Positions 8,919 through 16,219 of a stretch of DNA of 64,000 nt are shown piece by piece. Location of the stretch: contig NZ_JAUZQF010000007.1 of assembly GCF_030718205.1 (NCBI RefSeq), positions 124,001 to 188,000 of the forward strand, given 5' to 3'. Both the position numbers and the translations under genes were made by a program. Source of the stretch: Nonomuraea turcica. GTDB taxonomy: Bacteria > Actinomycetota > Actinomycetes > Streptosporangiales > Streptosporangiaceae. The notes beneath the pieces are model-generated. The model searched no databases, was not told the DNA's origin, and was given only the letters and a program-made list of their open reading frames with translations. How positions within the stretch are numbered: the stretch's first letter is position 1; each line of letters begins with the position of its first letter.

Positions 8919-9452
8919 TCACTCAGCCATCGGGGGAATGTTCCCCCAGTACTCGTGCAGCGCGCTGATTCGCTCACCCGTCACGCTGACGATGATCGTC
9001 TCCCAGTTGAGGTAGCCGGTCGTGGAGGTGGAAGCGCCACGGGAGTCGTACTCGTAAAGCACCCGATCGCCCATGGTGGTGACGTTTCGCCGCCGGCCGT
9101 ACACCCGATCGCCATTGTCCGCGTGGAACTGTGCCCATGCGGCGACGGCCTGCCGCCCGGCCTCTCCCTCGTGGTGTCCTCGCCATTGGCCTTGGGGGAA
9201 CCAGAAGGAGAAGCGCGGCGTCAGCATGGCCAGGAACGGCTCCCATTCGCCGGTGCGCCAGCCGTGATCGAAGCGGTCCATCGCCCGGTCGGCCACGCGC
9301 CGCACACCACCGGCGCCCTCGGAGGAGTCGTTCGCCAAGGCGCGGGATGGAATGGACAGTACAGCTGCGCCCGCGAGGGTGCCGACGGCGGCCCCGAGCA
9401 AGGTCCGTCGGGAACCGGTTTCGGGACGCTGTGTGGAAGGATCATCGGTCAT
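8919..9452 (-). CDS. Tat-exported SnoaL/NTF2-like protein
   Basis: 177 residues from ATG 9452 (GAGG upstream); an earlier ATG at 9476 has no visible ribosome site. The N-terminus is a twin-arginine signal (SRRTLLGAAVGTLAGAAVL, cleavage probably after ALA). The mature part has the pattern of the SnoaL/NTF2 cone fold: MDRFDHGWRTGEWEPFLAML, FWFPQGQWRGHHEGEAGRQ and a C-terminal ISALHEYWGNIP. Such domains are ketosteroid-isomerase-like enzymes or ligand binders; the active site here is not defined. It probably acts outside the cell. It is followed in the same direction by the Tat-type dehydrogenase gene at 9786, so the two may share a pathway. Confidence 0.82.
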   Translation of the reverse strand: MTDDPSTQRPETGSRRTLLGAAVGTLAGAAVLSIPSRALANDSSEGAGGVRRVADRAMDRFDHGWRTGEWEPFLAMLTPRFSFWFPQGQWRGHHEGEAGRQAVAAWAQFHADNGDRVYGRRRNVTTMGDRVLYEYDSRGASTSTTGYLNWETIIVSVTGERISALHEYWGNIPPMAE

Positions 9453-9785
9453 CGGGGTATCGCCTCTATCGATCATGAGATGGTATTAGAGCAAGAGCAA
9501 CCGAAAGATGGTGTAAACAGGGGACGAGTTTCCCCGCGAGAACGGCCATCGCTCACGCATGGGGAACTACGGATGCGGTGAAGAATTCAGCAAGTCGTCA
9601 GTCGTCGTTGCGGCAGGTCGGGCGATCGCCCTTTCCCGTCGGTCAGCGCATCCGGGCCGTTCCAGTGGATCTGGCGACTGCGGAGGAAAGGCTGTCCACC
9701 AGATGCCGTCTGACGTGCAGTGCGGCATCGCTGGAGGCAGGACAGAGAATTCGCGAGACGGTGCTCGTACCGGCGGCTTCGGGTG
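9453..9785. other. Intergenic region with palindromes
   Basis: No gene seen. It contains a perfect 12-bp palindrome GGGCGATCGCCC at 9620-9631, and a GGGGA/TCCCC inverted repeat at 9520-9535 upstream of the SnoaL-like gene. Both are plausible protein-binding or terminator sites but nothing proves it. Confidence 0.35.
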
Positions 9786-10700
9786 TCAGCCGGTGAGGTA
9801 GCCGCCCGACGCGTCGATGTCCGTGCCCAGCACGGCGGTCGCGTCGTCGGAGGCCAGCCACATCACCACCCTTGCCATCTCCTGTGGCCGTACGATCCGC
9901 TTGATCGGGTAGTCCTGCGCGATCTGCTCGTACGTCACCCCGAACGCCTTCGCCGCCCGCTCCAGCATCGGCGTGTCCACGGCGCCGGGGGCCAGCGCGT
10001 TGATCCGGATGTTCTTGTCGGCGTACTCCAGCGCGGCCACCTTCGTCAACGACGCCACGGCGTGCTTGCTCGCGTTGTACGGCGAGATCGTCGCGAACCC
10101 CACCTCGGCCGAGATCGAGGCGGTGTTGACGATGATCCCGGCGCCCTGCCGGAGCATGTGCGGGATCTCGTACTTCATCGCCAGGAACACCCCGGCCGCG
10201 TTCGTGCGCCAGACCTGCTCGAAGTCGCTCAGCGTCTGCTCGTGCAGCGGCGCCGCCTTCGGGCTCTCGATTCCGGCGTTGTTGAAGGCGATGTCGACGC
10301 GCCCGTACCGGCGTACGCAAGTGGCCACGAACGCCCGCACGTCATCTTCCTTCGACACGTCGGCCCGCATGTACGTTGCCTCACCGCCGAACTGTTGGAT
10401 CTCCCGCTCGTGGCGGCGGCCGAGCTCCTCACGCCGCCCGCAGAAGAACACCTGCGCTCCCTGCCTGGCCAGCTCGTACGCGGTGGCCTGCCCGATGCCC
10501 GACGTGGCGCCGGTGATGAGCACCACCTTGCCGGCGAAGCGCCCTCGGGGGTCGGCCCTGCCGGTGGACGGGGCGGGCGGGTTCTGGGTGTTGGCCAAGG
10601 CGGGCGCTGCCGTGGAAACGACGCCGGCGGCCAGCGCCACCGCGCCCGTGGCGCCGGTCGTGAGGATCGCCCGCCGCGACGGCTGCGGCTGTTCGGTCAT
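9786..10700 (-). CDS. Tat-exported short-chain dehydrogenase/reductase
   Basis: 304 residues. The start at ATG 10700 has GGAGAGA upstream and puts the twin-arginine motif (SRRAILTTGATGAV) at the N-terminus; a start at 10739 would add 13 residues. The cofactor motif TGATSGIG, NNAG, the Ser in NTASIS and YNASK give a complete classical SDR active site. It therefore probably reduces or oxidises a carbonyl/alcohol outside the membrane or after cofactor loading and Tat export, which is unusual for an NAD(P) enzyme. It is the intact counterpart of the broken gene at 5409-6328. A 12-bp palindrome lies about 75 bp upstream. Confidence 0.9.
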   Translation of the reverse strand: MTEQPQPSRRAILTTGATGAVALAAGVVSTAAPALANTQNPPAPSTGRADPRGRFAGKVVLITGATSGIGQATAYELARQGAQVFFCGRREELGRRHEREIQQFGGEATYMRADVSKEDDVRAFVATCVRRYGRVDIAFNNAGIESPKAAPLHEQTLSDFEQVWRTNAAGVFLAMKYEIPHMLRQGAGIIVNTASISAEVGFATISPYNASKHAVASLTKVAALEYADKNIRINALAPGAVDTPMLERAAKAFGVTYEQIAQDYPIKRIVRPQEMARVVMWLASDDATAVLGTDIDASGGYLTG

Positions 10701-10774
10701 GACGTCTCTCCGCTTCGTGGGAATGGGATCGATCATCATGCTCGCCGGTGGACCACCTTATGGTCCAATACCTG

Positions 10775-10786
10775 TGGTTATAACCA
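10775..10786. promoter_or_regulatory. Perfect 12-bp palindrome upstream of the dehydrogenase gene
   Basis: TGGTTATAACCA is a perfect dyad. A second inverted repeat, GGACCA-ccttа-like spacer-TGGTCC, occupies 10750-10766. Both lie in the region upstream of the minus-strand dehydrogenase (start 10700) and of the plus-strand broken membrane gene. They are likely operator sites for a dimeric regulator, but which one is unknown. Confidence 0.4.
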
Positions 10787-10914
10787 TCGGTTATCGCGCG
10801 TCGACGAGCAGCCGCCTGGCCGCCACGTGGCCCACCCGAGCCCCAGTGCGCTCTGCCCCGCCCTGTCCCACGACCCGAAAGGGTCCTGCGGTGCGTCCCT
10901 CCTTATGGTGGCCA

Positions 10915-11630
10915 ATGGCCGTGATCACCTACGTTGCCTGGCTGCCTGCGACGGTCATCACCCTCCTGCTGTCACCGCCCGAGCCATCCCGCTGGCGCGT
11001 CAGCACCATGGCCGCCCCACCGCCGCCCATGTCGCTGATCCACCGCATCATCGATGACATCAGTGACAGGTCCTTATTGCCGGTCGGGGTCACGCTGTGG
11101 TGCTGGCCTGGCTGGCGCTGCGCCGGCCCTCGGCCCGAGCCCAGTTGCGGATCGGCATGGCGGCTTTCGGGTGTCCTGCTCGCCGAGATGGCCTTTCACG
11201 AGGCCGACGAGATTCTCGACAACCTCCGCGCCGGGTCCTCGATGCCACCGCTCTGGGAGTACGACGTGGCCGGGCTCATCTGGTACTACGGTCCGTCGTT
11301 GCTCGTCATCGCCGCCACCTGGTCGGGGTTGCGGCAGGCCCGGGACATCAGCGAATTGCCCCGCCCTTACAGGCCGGCCCACCGGACCAAGGCCGCGCTC
11401 ACCACGGTCATGGTCATGCTTCGTGTCGGCGACGAGGCGCCGCCACGGCCCGTCGAGACGCCGCCTCCAGCAGTGGCCGCGCCGCGCAGGAACCCGAGCC
11501 CACGCGGGAGCCCGAGCCCACGCGGGAGCCCGAGCCCACGCGGGAGCCCGAGATGGAAAGCATGGGGTGCCGTCCCAAGCAGCGCGGCCCGTGGTCCGCC
11601 GGCCGAACCGCCAGGTCACCGCCCGCGTGA
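10915..11630 (+). pseudogene. Membrane protein with repeated frame changes
   Basis: No single frame is convincing, but pieces in two frames join into a plausible membrane protein: MAVITYVAWLPATVITLLL, then VVLAWLALRRPSARAQLRIG, then VLLAEMAFHEADEILDNL, WYYGPSLLVIAATWSGLRQA and a charged tail. The tail carries an 18-bp tandem repeat encoding EPEPTR units. At least three frame changes are needed (near 11090, 11175 and 11480). The last frame ends at TGA 11628-11630, overlapping the GTG start of the following gene, as in a coupled operon. I do not recognise the family. Confidence 0.5.
11493..11552 (+). repeat. 18-bp tandem repeat, 3.3 copies
   Basis: The unit CCCGAGCCCACGCGGGAG is repeated perfectly three times, with a six-base partial fourth copy. 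In the likely frame it encodes the six-residue unit EPTREP, giving a charged Pro-rich tail to the upstream membrane protein. Perfect identity of the copies suggests recent expansion by slippage. Confidence 0.9.
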
Positions 11631-12191
11631 ACGCGGCCTGGACGCGCCTTGACCGATGGCTGGCCAAGAACGCGCCGCGCACCTATGAGGAGCTCAATCC
11701 GCCTACCACGCTCAGGGATATCGCCAAGGCCGAGGCCACGATGGGCGTGACCTTCCCCGATGATCTGAAAGCGTCGCTGCTGCGCCACAACGGCGCGGAG
11801 TTCGGCATGGGGTCATTCTTCTTCGTCTACCGCCTGACCCCGGTCGAGGAGATCGTGTGGGACTGGAAGATCAGCTGCGGACGTGTCCGAGGATGTGATG
11901 CCGTCGGGCTCCAAAGAGCCTCAGGGGTACGTCGACCCCGAAGGGTTCTGGTGGCACGGCAGCGCCATCCCGTTCGCGATGGACGGCGGCGGCGACAACC
12001 TGGTGCTCGACGGCAAGGGCCGGGTCGGCAGCTTCTTCCACGAGGAAGGCCTGACCTTCACCGGCAGCTGGGCCTGGCCGTCCTACGCGGACTTCCTCGA
12101 AGACGTCGCGCACGCGCTGGAGCGTGGGGAACCGCTCCGTGACTCGCCTCACAGCGTCGCACCGGAGGGCGACCTGGACTGGACCTACTGA
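11627..12191 (+). pseudogene. SMI1/KNR4-family protein, frameshifted
   Basis: From GTG 11627 the frame reads VNAAWTRLDRWLAKNAPRTY and continues to FPDDLKASLLRHNGAEFG, the typical SMI1/KNR4 start. After WDWKIS near 11870-11880 the sequence continues only in the next frame (DVSEDVMPSG, YVDPEGFWWHGSAIPFAMDG) to TGA 12191. A one-base insertion explains this. The family acts in polymorphic-toxin immunity and cell-wall or stress signalling. No toxin gene is adjacent, so the immunity role is not supported here. Start and stop are otherwise intact, so this is a recent lesion or a base-call error. Confidence 0.75.
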
Positions 12192-12277
12192 AGCGCGTTC
12201 TCCACAACGGAGGGGCTCCAGAGCAAGGCCAACACAAGAGCGGCTGATGCCTGCCTGCCTCACCGCGCTGCGGGGGC

Positions 12278-12729
12278 CTACCTGCCGTACGTGCCGACCA
12301 GCGTGCCCGAGGCAAGCACCTTCCCCTCGGTCGCGCGCCGGAACTCGGCGGAGGAGGAGCCGTCGGCCAGTCCGGTCGAAGCGGGCATGGCGTAAAGGCG
12401 GAAGAAGTAGCGGTGCGGAGCATCGCCGGGCGGCGGGTGCGGACCACCGTACCCCTGCGTGCCGAAGTCGTTGCGGCCGACGGGGAAAGCTTTCAGCTCG
12501 TCACCCGCTTCCAGACCGGAGGCGTCCGGCGGGATGCCGGCGACCAGCCAATGGGTGAAGGTGCCGCCCGGGGCGTCGGGGTCCTCGCACACGAGCACCA
12601 ACTCGGCCGCCTCGTCCAGACGTCGGCCCACTCCAGCGCGGGTGAGACGTCGCCGGCTTCGTGGGAGTACTCGTGCGGGATCATCGCGTGATCATTGAAT
12701 GCGCTGCTGCGCAGCGTTATTCCAGCCAT
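12278..12729 (-). pseudogene. YbhB/YbcL-family (PEBP-like) protein, frameshifted
   Basis: The N-terminal part from ATG 12729 reads MAGITLRSSAFNDHAMIP and GDVSPALEWADV. The rest is in another frame: DEAAELVLVCEDPDAPGG, FTHWLVAGIPPDASGL, GPHPPPGDAPHRYFFRLYAM, ending at 12278. These are the hallmark blocks of bacterial phosphatidylethanolamine-binding-like YbhB proteins (DPDAPGGTFTHW, GPxPPxG-HRY). A single base missing near 12625 accounts for the break. The ligand and function of this family in bacteria are poorly known. Confidence 0.8.
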
Positions 12730-12802
12730 GCCCACCCGCTGCCCCACGAGCAAAGTTCGACACCCCCCGCAAGCGGGGTGAGCGGACCACGCCCATGGGG
12801 CC

Positions 12803-12958
12803 TCAGCTGCGTGGTTCTTTGGTCCGTCGTTCGAAGCTGGTGTGCCCGTTCGGGCACTTGGGGATCTTGTCCCCTTTCTTCACATGCACCTTCTCGCTGC
12901 ACTTCGCGCAGTGGAAGTCGCCGGTCTCCTGCGCCTTCTCTCCCGCATGTGCCGCCAC
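12803..12958 (-). CDS. Small zinc-ribbon protein
   Basis: 51 residues from GTG 12958, with AAGGAGAA just upstream. Two Cys pairs, CAKC (residues 17-20) and CPNGH near residue 35, form a short rubredoxin-like zinc ribbon: ETGDFHCAKCSEKVHVKKGD, then KIPKCPNGHTSF. Similar 50-residue zinc-ribbon proteins are common in actinobacteria, and their role is unknown. It lies alone between the broken YbhB gene and a dehydrogenase gene, all on the minus strand. Codon bias and the ribosome site support a real gene. Confidence 0.8.
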   Translation of the reverse strand: MAAHAGEKAQETGDFHCAKCSEKVHVKKGDKIPKCPNGHTSFERRTKEPRS

Positions 12959-13040
12959 GGCTTCTCCTTCTCTCTGCCTATGTCACCTCCACTCCCCGCT
13001 GCCCGTGCCGCCCCTCACGTAACGACTCCGCCGAGCTGCG

Positions 13041-13772
13041 TCAGGGCAGTTGCCGCAGACCGGCGGCGGAGAGCAGATAGGCCGGGGCCACGGTGGCGGC
13101 ATCCGCGGTCAGTAGCTCGGCCACGGCGGCGCCGGCGCCCTCGGGGGTCAGCGGCTCTCCCAGCTCCCGGACGTACTCCTCTTCGGGCACGCCGGCACGC
13201 GCCGCGTACGCCTGCACGGCGGGCCGGCCCAGTGCGGTCAGCGGCGTGAGCCGGGGCAGCACGGCGGTGAAGGTGATGCCGAGGCCGGCACGCTCGGCCT
13301 CGTCCCGCGCGTATGCGGTCATCAGACGCTGAGTGGCCTTGGCTCCGGCGTACCCGCCGCTGAGCGGCGACCCGGCCAGCGCGGCACCACTGCTGACCAC
13401 GACCACCCGACTGCCGGGGCTCAAGGGCCGGAGCAGGGCCTCGCGCAACCAGTGGAACGCGATCTGGACGTCGGCGTGCCAGTTGACCGAGAACGTCTCC
13501 CACGTCTGCTCGTGCAGCGGACGTATGAGCGGGCCGGCGCCGGCCACCAGGACGACGGCGGCCGGTTCATAGCGGTCGAGGAGACGCTTGGCCGTCGCGG
13601 CGTCGGCGGCGTCCGCGACCTCGGTTCGGATGTCCGAACGGGCGGGAAGGTGATCGGACCGGCTGAGCGCGATCACCGGGGAGCCGACGTCGGCGATCGC
13701 GCCGGCGATCCCGCGTCCCAGCCCTCGGCTCGCGCCGACAACAAGAGTGGTCTTACCCGACAAGTCGCTCAC
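13041..13772 (-). CDS. Short-chain dehydrogenase/reductase
   Basis: 243 residues from GTG 13772, with AGGAGG about 10 nt upstream; a longer open frame upstream does not look like protein. The cofactor motif is GASRGLGRGIAG near the N-terminus, with the catalytic Ser in VVVVSSGAAL and Tyr/Lys in YAGAKA. It is a cytoplasmic NAD(P)-dependent oxidoreductase of unknown substrate. It lies 34 bp downstream of another dehydrogenase gene (13807-14529) in the same direction, so they probably form an operon divergent from the sigma factor gene at 14677. Confidence 0.88.
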   Translation of the reverse strand: MSDLSGKTTLVVGASRGLGRGIAGAIADVGSPVIALSRSDHLPARSDIRTEVADAADAATAKRLLDRYEPAAVVLVAGAGPLIRPLHEQTWETFSVNWHADVQIAFHWLREALLRPLSPGSRVVVVSSGAALAGSPLSGGYAGAKATQRLMTAYARDEAERAGLGITFTAVLPRLTPLTALGRPAVQAYAARAGVPEEEYVRELGEPLTPEGAGAAVAELLTADAATVAPAYLLSAAGLRQLP

Positions 13773-13806
13773 GATGCTTCGTCCTCCTTTTCCTGTGTGT
13801 TCGTGA

Positions 13807-14529
13807 TCAGCGCGGAGACTCGAGCAACGCGGCGTTCTCGCGCTCGAGCGCCTTGACCGCGCCGACGGGCCAGCTCGGCGCCAGAGACGCCGACATGGGG
13901 TCAGGGAAGATCTCCTCCTCGCCGCCGGCCACGCCGTCGAAGATCGCCTGTGCCACCGACTCCGGAGCGGCCTTCGGTACGTCGAAGCCGCGGGACATCT
14001 CGGTGTCGACGGGTCCTGCCAGCACGGCGTGCACCCGGACACCCCGCGAAGCGAGCAATGCGCGCAGGGACTGGGTGAGCGAGAACGCCGCGGCCTTGGA
14101 GATCGAGTACGCGGGGGTCAGCGGCAGGGATGCGAGGGCCGCGACCGACAACACGTTGGCGACGGCGCCGCGCGAGCGGGTCAACTGCGGCAGGAACGCC
14201 TGGGTGACGGCGTACGGGCCGAAGAGGTTGACCGCCAAGTGCCGCTCCAGCACCGCCCGGTCACCGAGGTCGTCGTAGGCCGCCAGCCCGGCGTTGTTGA
14301 CCAGGACGTCGAGCGCATCGACGCGTTCGGCGGCCGCCTGGATCTGCGCGCCGTCGGTCACGTCGAGCATCAGTGGGGTGACGCGTCCGTCGGGATGGGG
14401 CGAGGGCTGCCGCATCCCGGCGTAGACCCGCTCGGCGCCTCTGCGCAAGGCCTCATCGACCAGCGCGCGTCCGAGGCCTCGGTTGGCGCCGGTCACGAGG
14501 ACGGTCCTGTTCGCGATGGTGTTCGACAT
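13807..14529 (-). CDS. Short-chain dehydrogenase/reductase
   Basis: 240 residues from ATG 14529, with GGAGAA about 9 nt upstream. Classical SDR blocks are present: TGANRGLGRALVDEAL, DVTD, NNAG, Ser in VLSVAALAS, and YSISK. Substrate unknown. It is first in a two-gene unit with 13041-13772. About 150 bp separate it from the divergent sigma-factor gene, so the pair may belong to that sigma factor's regulon. This is an inference from position. Confidence 0.9.
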   Translation of the reverse strand: MSNTIANRTVLVTGANRGLGRALVDEALRRGAERVYAGMRQPSPHPDGRVTPLMLDVTDGAQIQAAAERVDALDVLVNNAGLAAYDDLGDRAVLERHLAVNLFGPYAVTQAFLPQLTRSRGAVANVLSVAALASLPLTPAYSISKAAAFSLTQSLRALLASRGVRVHAVLAGPVDTEMSRGFDVPKAAPESVAQAIFDGVAGGEEEIFPDPMSASLAPSWPVGAVKALERENAALLESPR

Positions 14530-14676
14530 GGTGGGGTTCTCCGTTCGGTTCTGACGGTGCGGGCTTGCACCACAGACAGACACTGCGGGCCGGCGGAAAC
14601 TGGGCGGGCCCGTGGCGACCAGTTCAGGCGGCCGGCGGTGTCGGTACCGAGCGGAGAATGACGACGGAGGTGATCC

Positions 14677-15729
14677 ATGTCGGCCGAACTGCTCCAGCGG
14701 GCACGGGAGGGTGACCGTGACGCGTTCACGGCGCTGATCGAGCCACATCGCGGCGAGCTGCAGGCGCACTGCTACCGCATGCTCGGGTCGTTGCAGGACG
14801 CCGAGGACGCGCTGCAGGACGCGTTGCTCTCGGCGTGGGCCGGCCTGGGCGGGTTCGAAGGGCGATCGTCCATCCGCACGTGGCTGTTTCGCATCGTCAC
14901 CAACCGGTGCCTCAACGTGCTGCGGACGTCAGGGCGCCGACGGGTGGCGGCTGCGCAGCCCGCGATTCCACCGCCGGAGCTTTCCAGGAGGGGCGAGGTG
15001 CTGTGGCTGCAGCCGTATCCGGATGTCCTGCTCGACGGCCTGCCCGATCAGGCGCCGGGACCTGAGGCACGGTACGAGTCCCGCGAGGCGATCTCGCTGG
15101 CGTTCGTGACCGCCGTTCAACTGCTGCCGCCGAACCAGCGCGCGGTGTTGCTCCTGCGTGACGTGCTCGGCTACCGGGCGAGCGAGGCCGCCGAGCTGCT
15201 CGGGCTGACCGAGGACGCCGTCACCAGTGCGCTCAAGCGCGCCCGGGCGACGATGGACGCGGCCCGCACCCCCGAGCGGCCGTCACCGCCACCCGCCGGC
15301 GGGCCGGAGGAGCAGGCGCTGGTGGACCGCTTCGTCACGGCCTTCACCGAGCACGACGTGGATGCGCTCATCGCGTTGATGACCGATGACGTGTGGGTGC
15401 GGATGCCGCCCCTGCCCTTCGAGTACCGGGGCACCGAGGCGGTCCACCGGTTCTTCACCGCGATCGACGCGCACCGGCGAGGGATCGCCAGGATGGTGCC
15501 GGTCCGGGCGAACGGCCAGCCTGCGTGGGGCGAGTACGTCCGCGACCCAGTGACCGGTGCCCTGCGCGTCACGGGGGTCCTCGTGGCAGGCTTCGCCGGC
15601 GACCGGATCTGCGAGCTCACGCATTTCGAGACGACGATCGCAGCGCACCTCGGCCTGCCCCGGACACTCGACCAGGACTCCGGCCTTCGCGGCTTGAGTG
15701 CCGATCCCGGCGGACGCGCCGCACTGTGA
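14677..15729 (+). CDS. ECF-type sigma-70 factor with C-terminal SnoaL-like domain
   Basis: 350 residues. Region 2 runs through HCYRMLGSLQDAEDALQDAL and TWLFRIVTNRCLNVLR. Region 4 is FVTAVQLLPPNQRAVLLLRD plus YRASEAAELLGLTEDAVTSA. From about residue 215 a SnoaL/NTF2-like domain follows (LVDRFVTAFTEHDVDALIAL), which replaces a separate anti-sigma factor in SigG/SigJ-type factors and modulates activity. The architecture resembles the TIGR02960 group. Downstream, on the same strand, lie the gluconate-dehydrogenase-like pair at 15775-17848. Divergent dehydrogenase genes lie upstream. These are candidate regulon members. Confidence 0.9.
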   Translation: MSAELLQRAREGDRDAFTALIEPHRGELQAHCYRMLGSLQDAEDALQDALLSAWAGLGGFEGRSSIRTWLFRIVTNRCLNVLRTSGRRRVAAAQPAIPPPELSRRGEVLWLQPYPDVLLDGLPDQAPGPEARYESREAISLAFVTAVQLLPPNQRAVLLLRDVLGYRASEAAELLGLTEDAVTSALKRARATMDAARTPERPSPPPAGGPEEQALVDRFVTAFTEHDVDALIALMTDDVWVRMPPLPFEYRGTEAVHRFFTAIDAHRRGIARMVPVRANGQPAWGEYVRDPVTGALRVTGVLVAGFAGDRICELTHFETTIAAHLGLPRTLDQDSGLRGLSADPGGRAAL

Positions 15730-15774
15730 AAACGTCATACGATCCGTCCCGGAAAGGCAGGTGATCGAGGGCAC

Positions 15775-16197
15775 ATGCGAGCGCCCGGCGCCCCGTTGTG
15801 GGGAGTGACCCCTGAGCAGGCCGCGACGCTGAGCGCGGTCGTGGACACGATCGTCCCCGCCGACGAGTACCCGAGCGGCACCGAGGCCGGTGTGCTCGAT
15901 TATCTGGAGGGGCGGTTCGACCTGCGCGCGTACTATGCGGCGGGCCTCGACGCCGTAGAGGCCGAGGCGCGCGGGAGGTACGGCGCGCGTTTCCCCGTGC
16001 TCTCGTACGAGCGTCGCGAGGAGCTGCTGCGGGGCGTGGAATCCGGCGACACTCGCACGCCGTGGCCGTTCGACCCGGTGGTGTTCGTCAACACGGTGGT
16101 GGGGCACGTCATGGAGGGCTTCTACGGCGATCCGGACAACGGCGGCAACCGCGACGCCGTCTCCTGGCGGATGATCGGGTTCCAGGTGAGCGATTGA
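15775..16197 (+). CDS. Gluconate 2-dehydrogenase subunit 3-family protein
   Basis: 140 residues with the family core LSAVVDTIVPADEYPSGTEA near the N-terminus and GFYGDPDNGGN and SWRMIGF at the end. These proteins are small helper subunits of GMC-type dehydrogenases, needed for maturation or export of the flavoprotein. No Tat or Sec signal is visible at the chosen ATG, unlike the Gram-negative relatives. The gene lies 22 bp before the GMC oxidoreductase, clearly in one operon. Confidence 0.85.
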   Translation: MRAPGAPLWGVTPEQAATLSAVVDTIVPADEYPSGTEAGVLDYLEGRFDLRAYYAAGLDAVEAEARGRYGARFPVLSYERREELLRGVESGDTRTPWPFDPVVFVNTVVGHVMEGFYGDPDNGGNRDAVSWRMIGFQVSD

Positions 16198-16219
16198 TCG
16201 GGCGAGAGGGACGCGGCTG

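Noticed and set aside
11493..11552. CRISPR array
   Set aside because: Repeats are contiguous with no spacers and encode a hexapeptide tail; no cas genes are present. No CRISPR array was seen anywhere in the window.
11627..12191. SMI1/KNR4 gene as part of a toxin-immunity system
   Set aside because: No adjacent toxin, YeeF or secretion gene is visible; the upstream partner is a short membrane protein.
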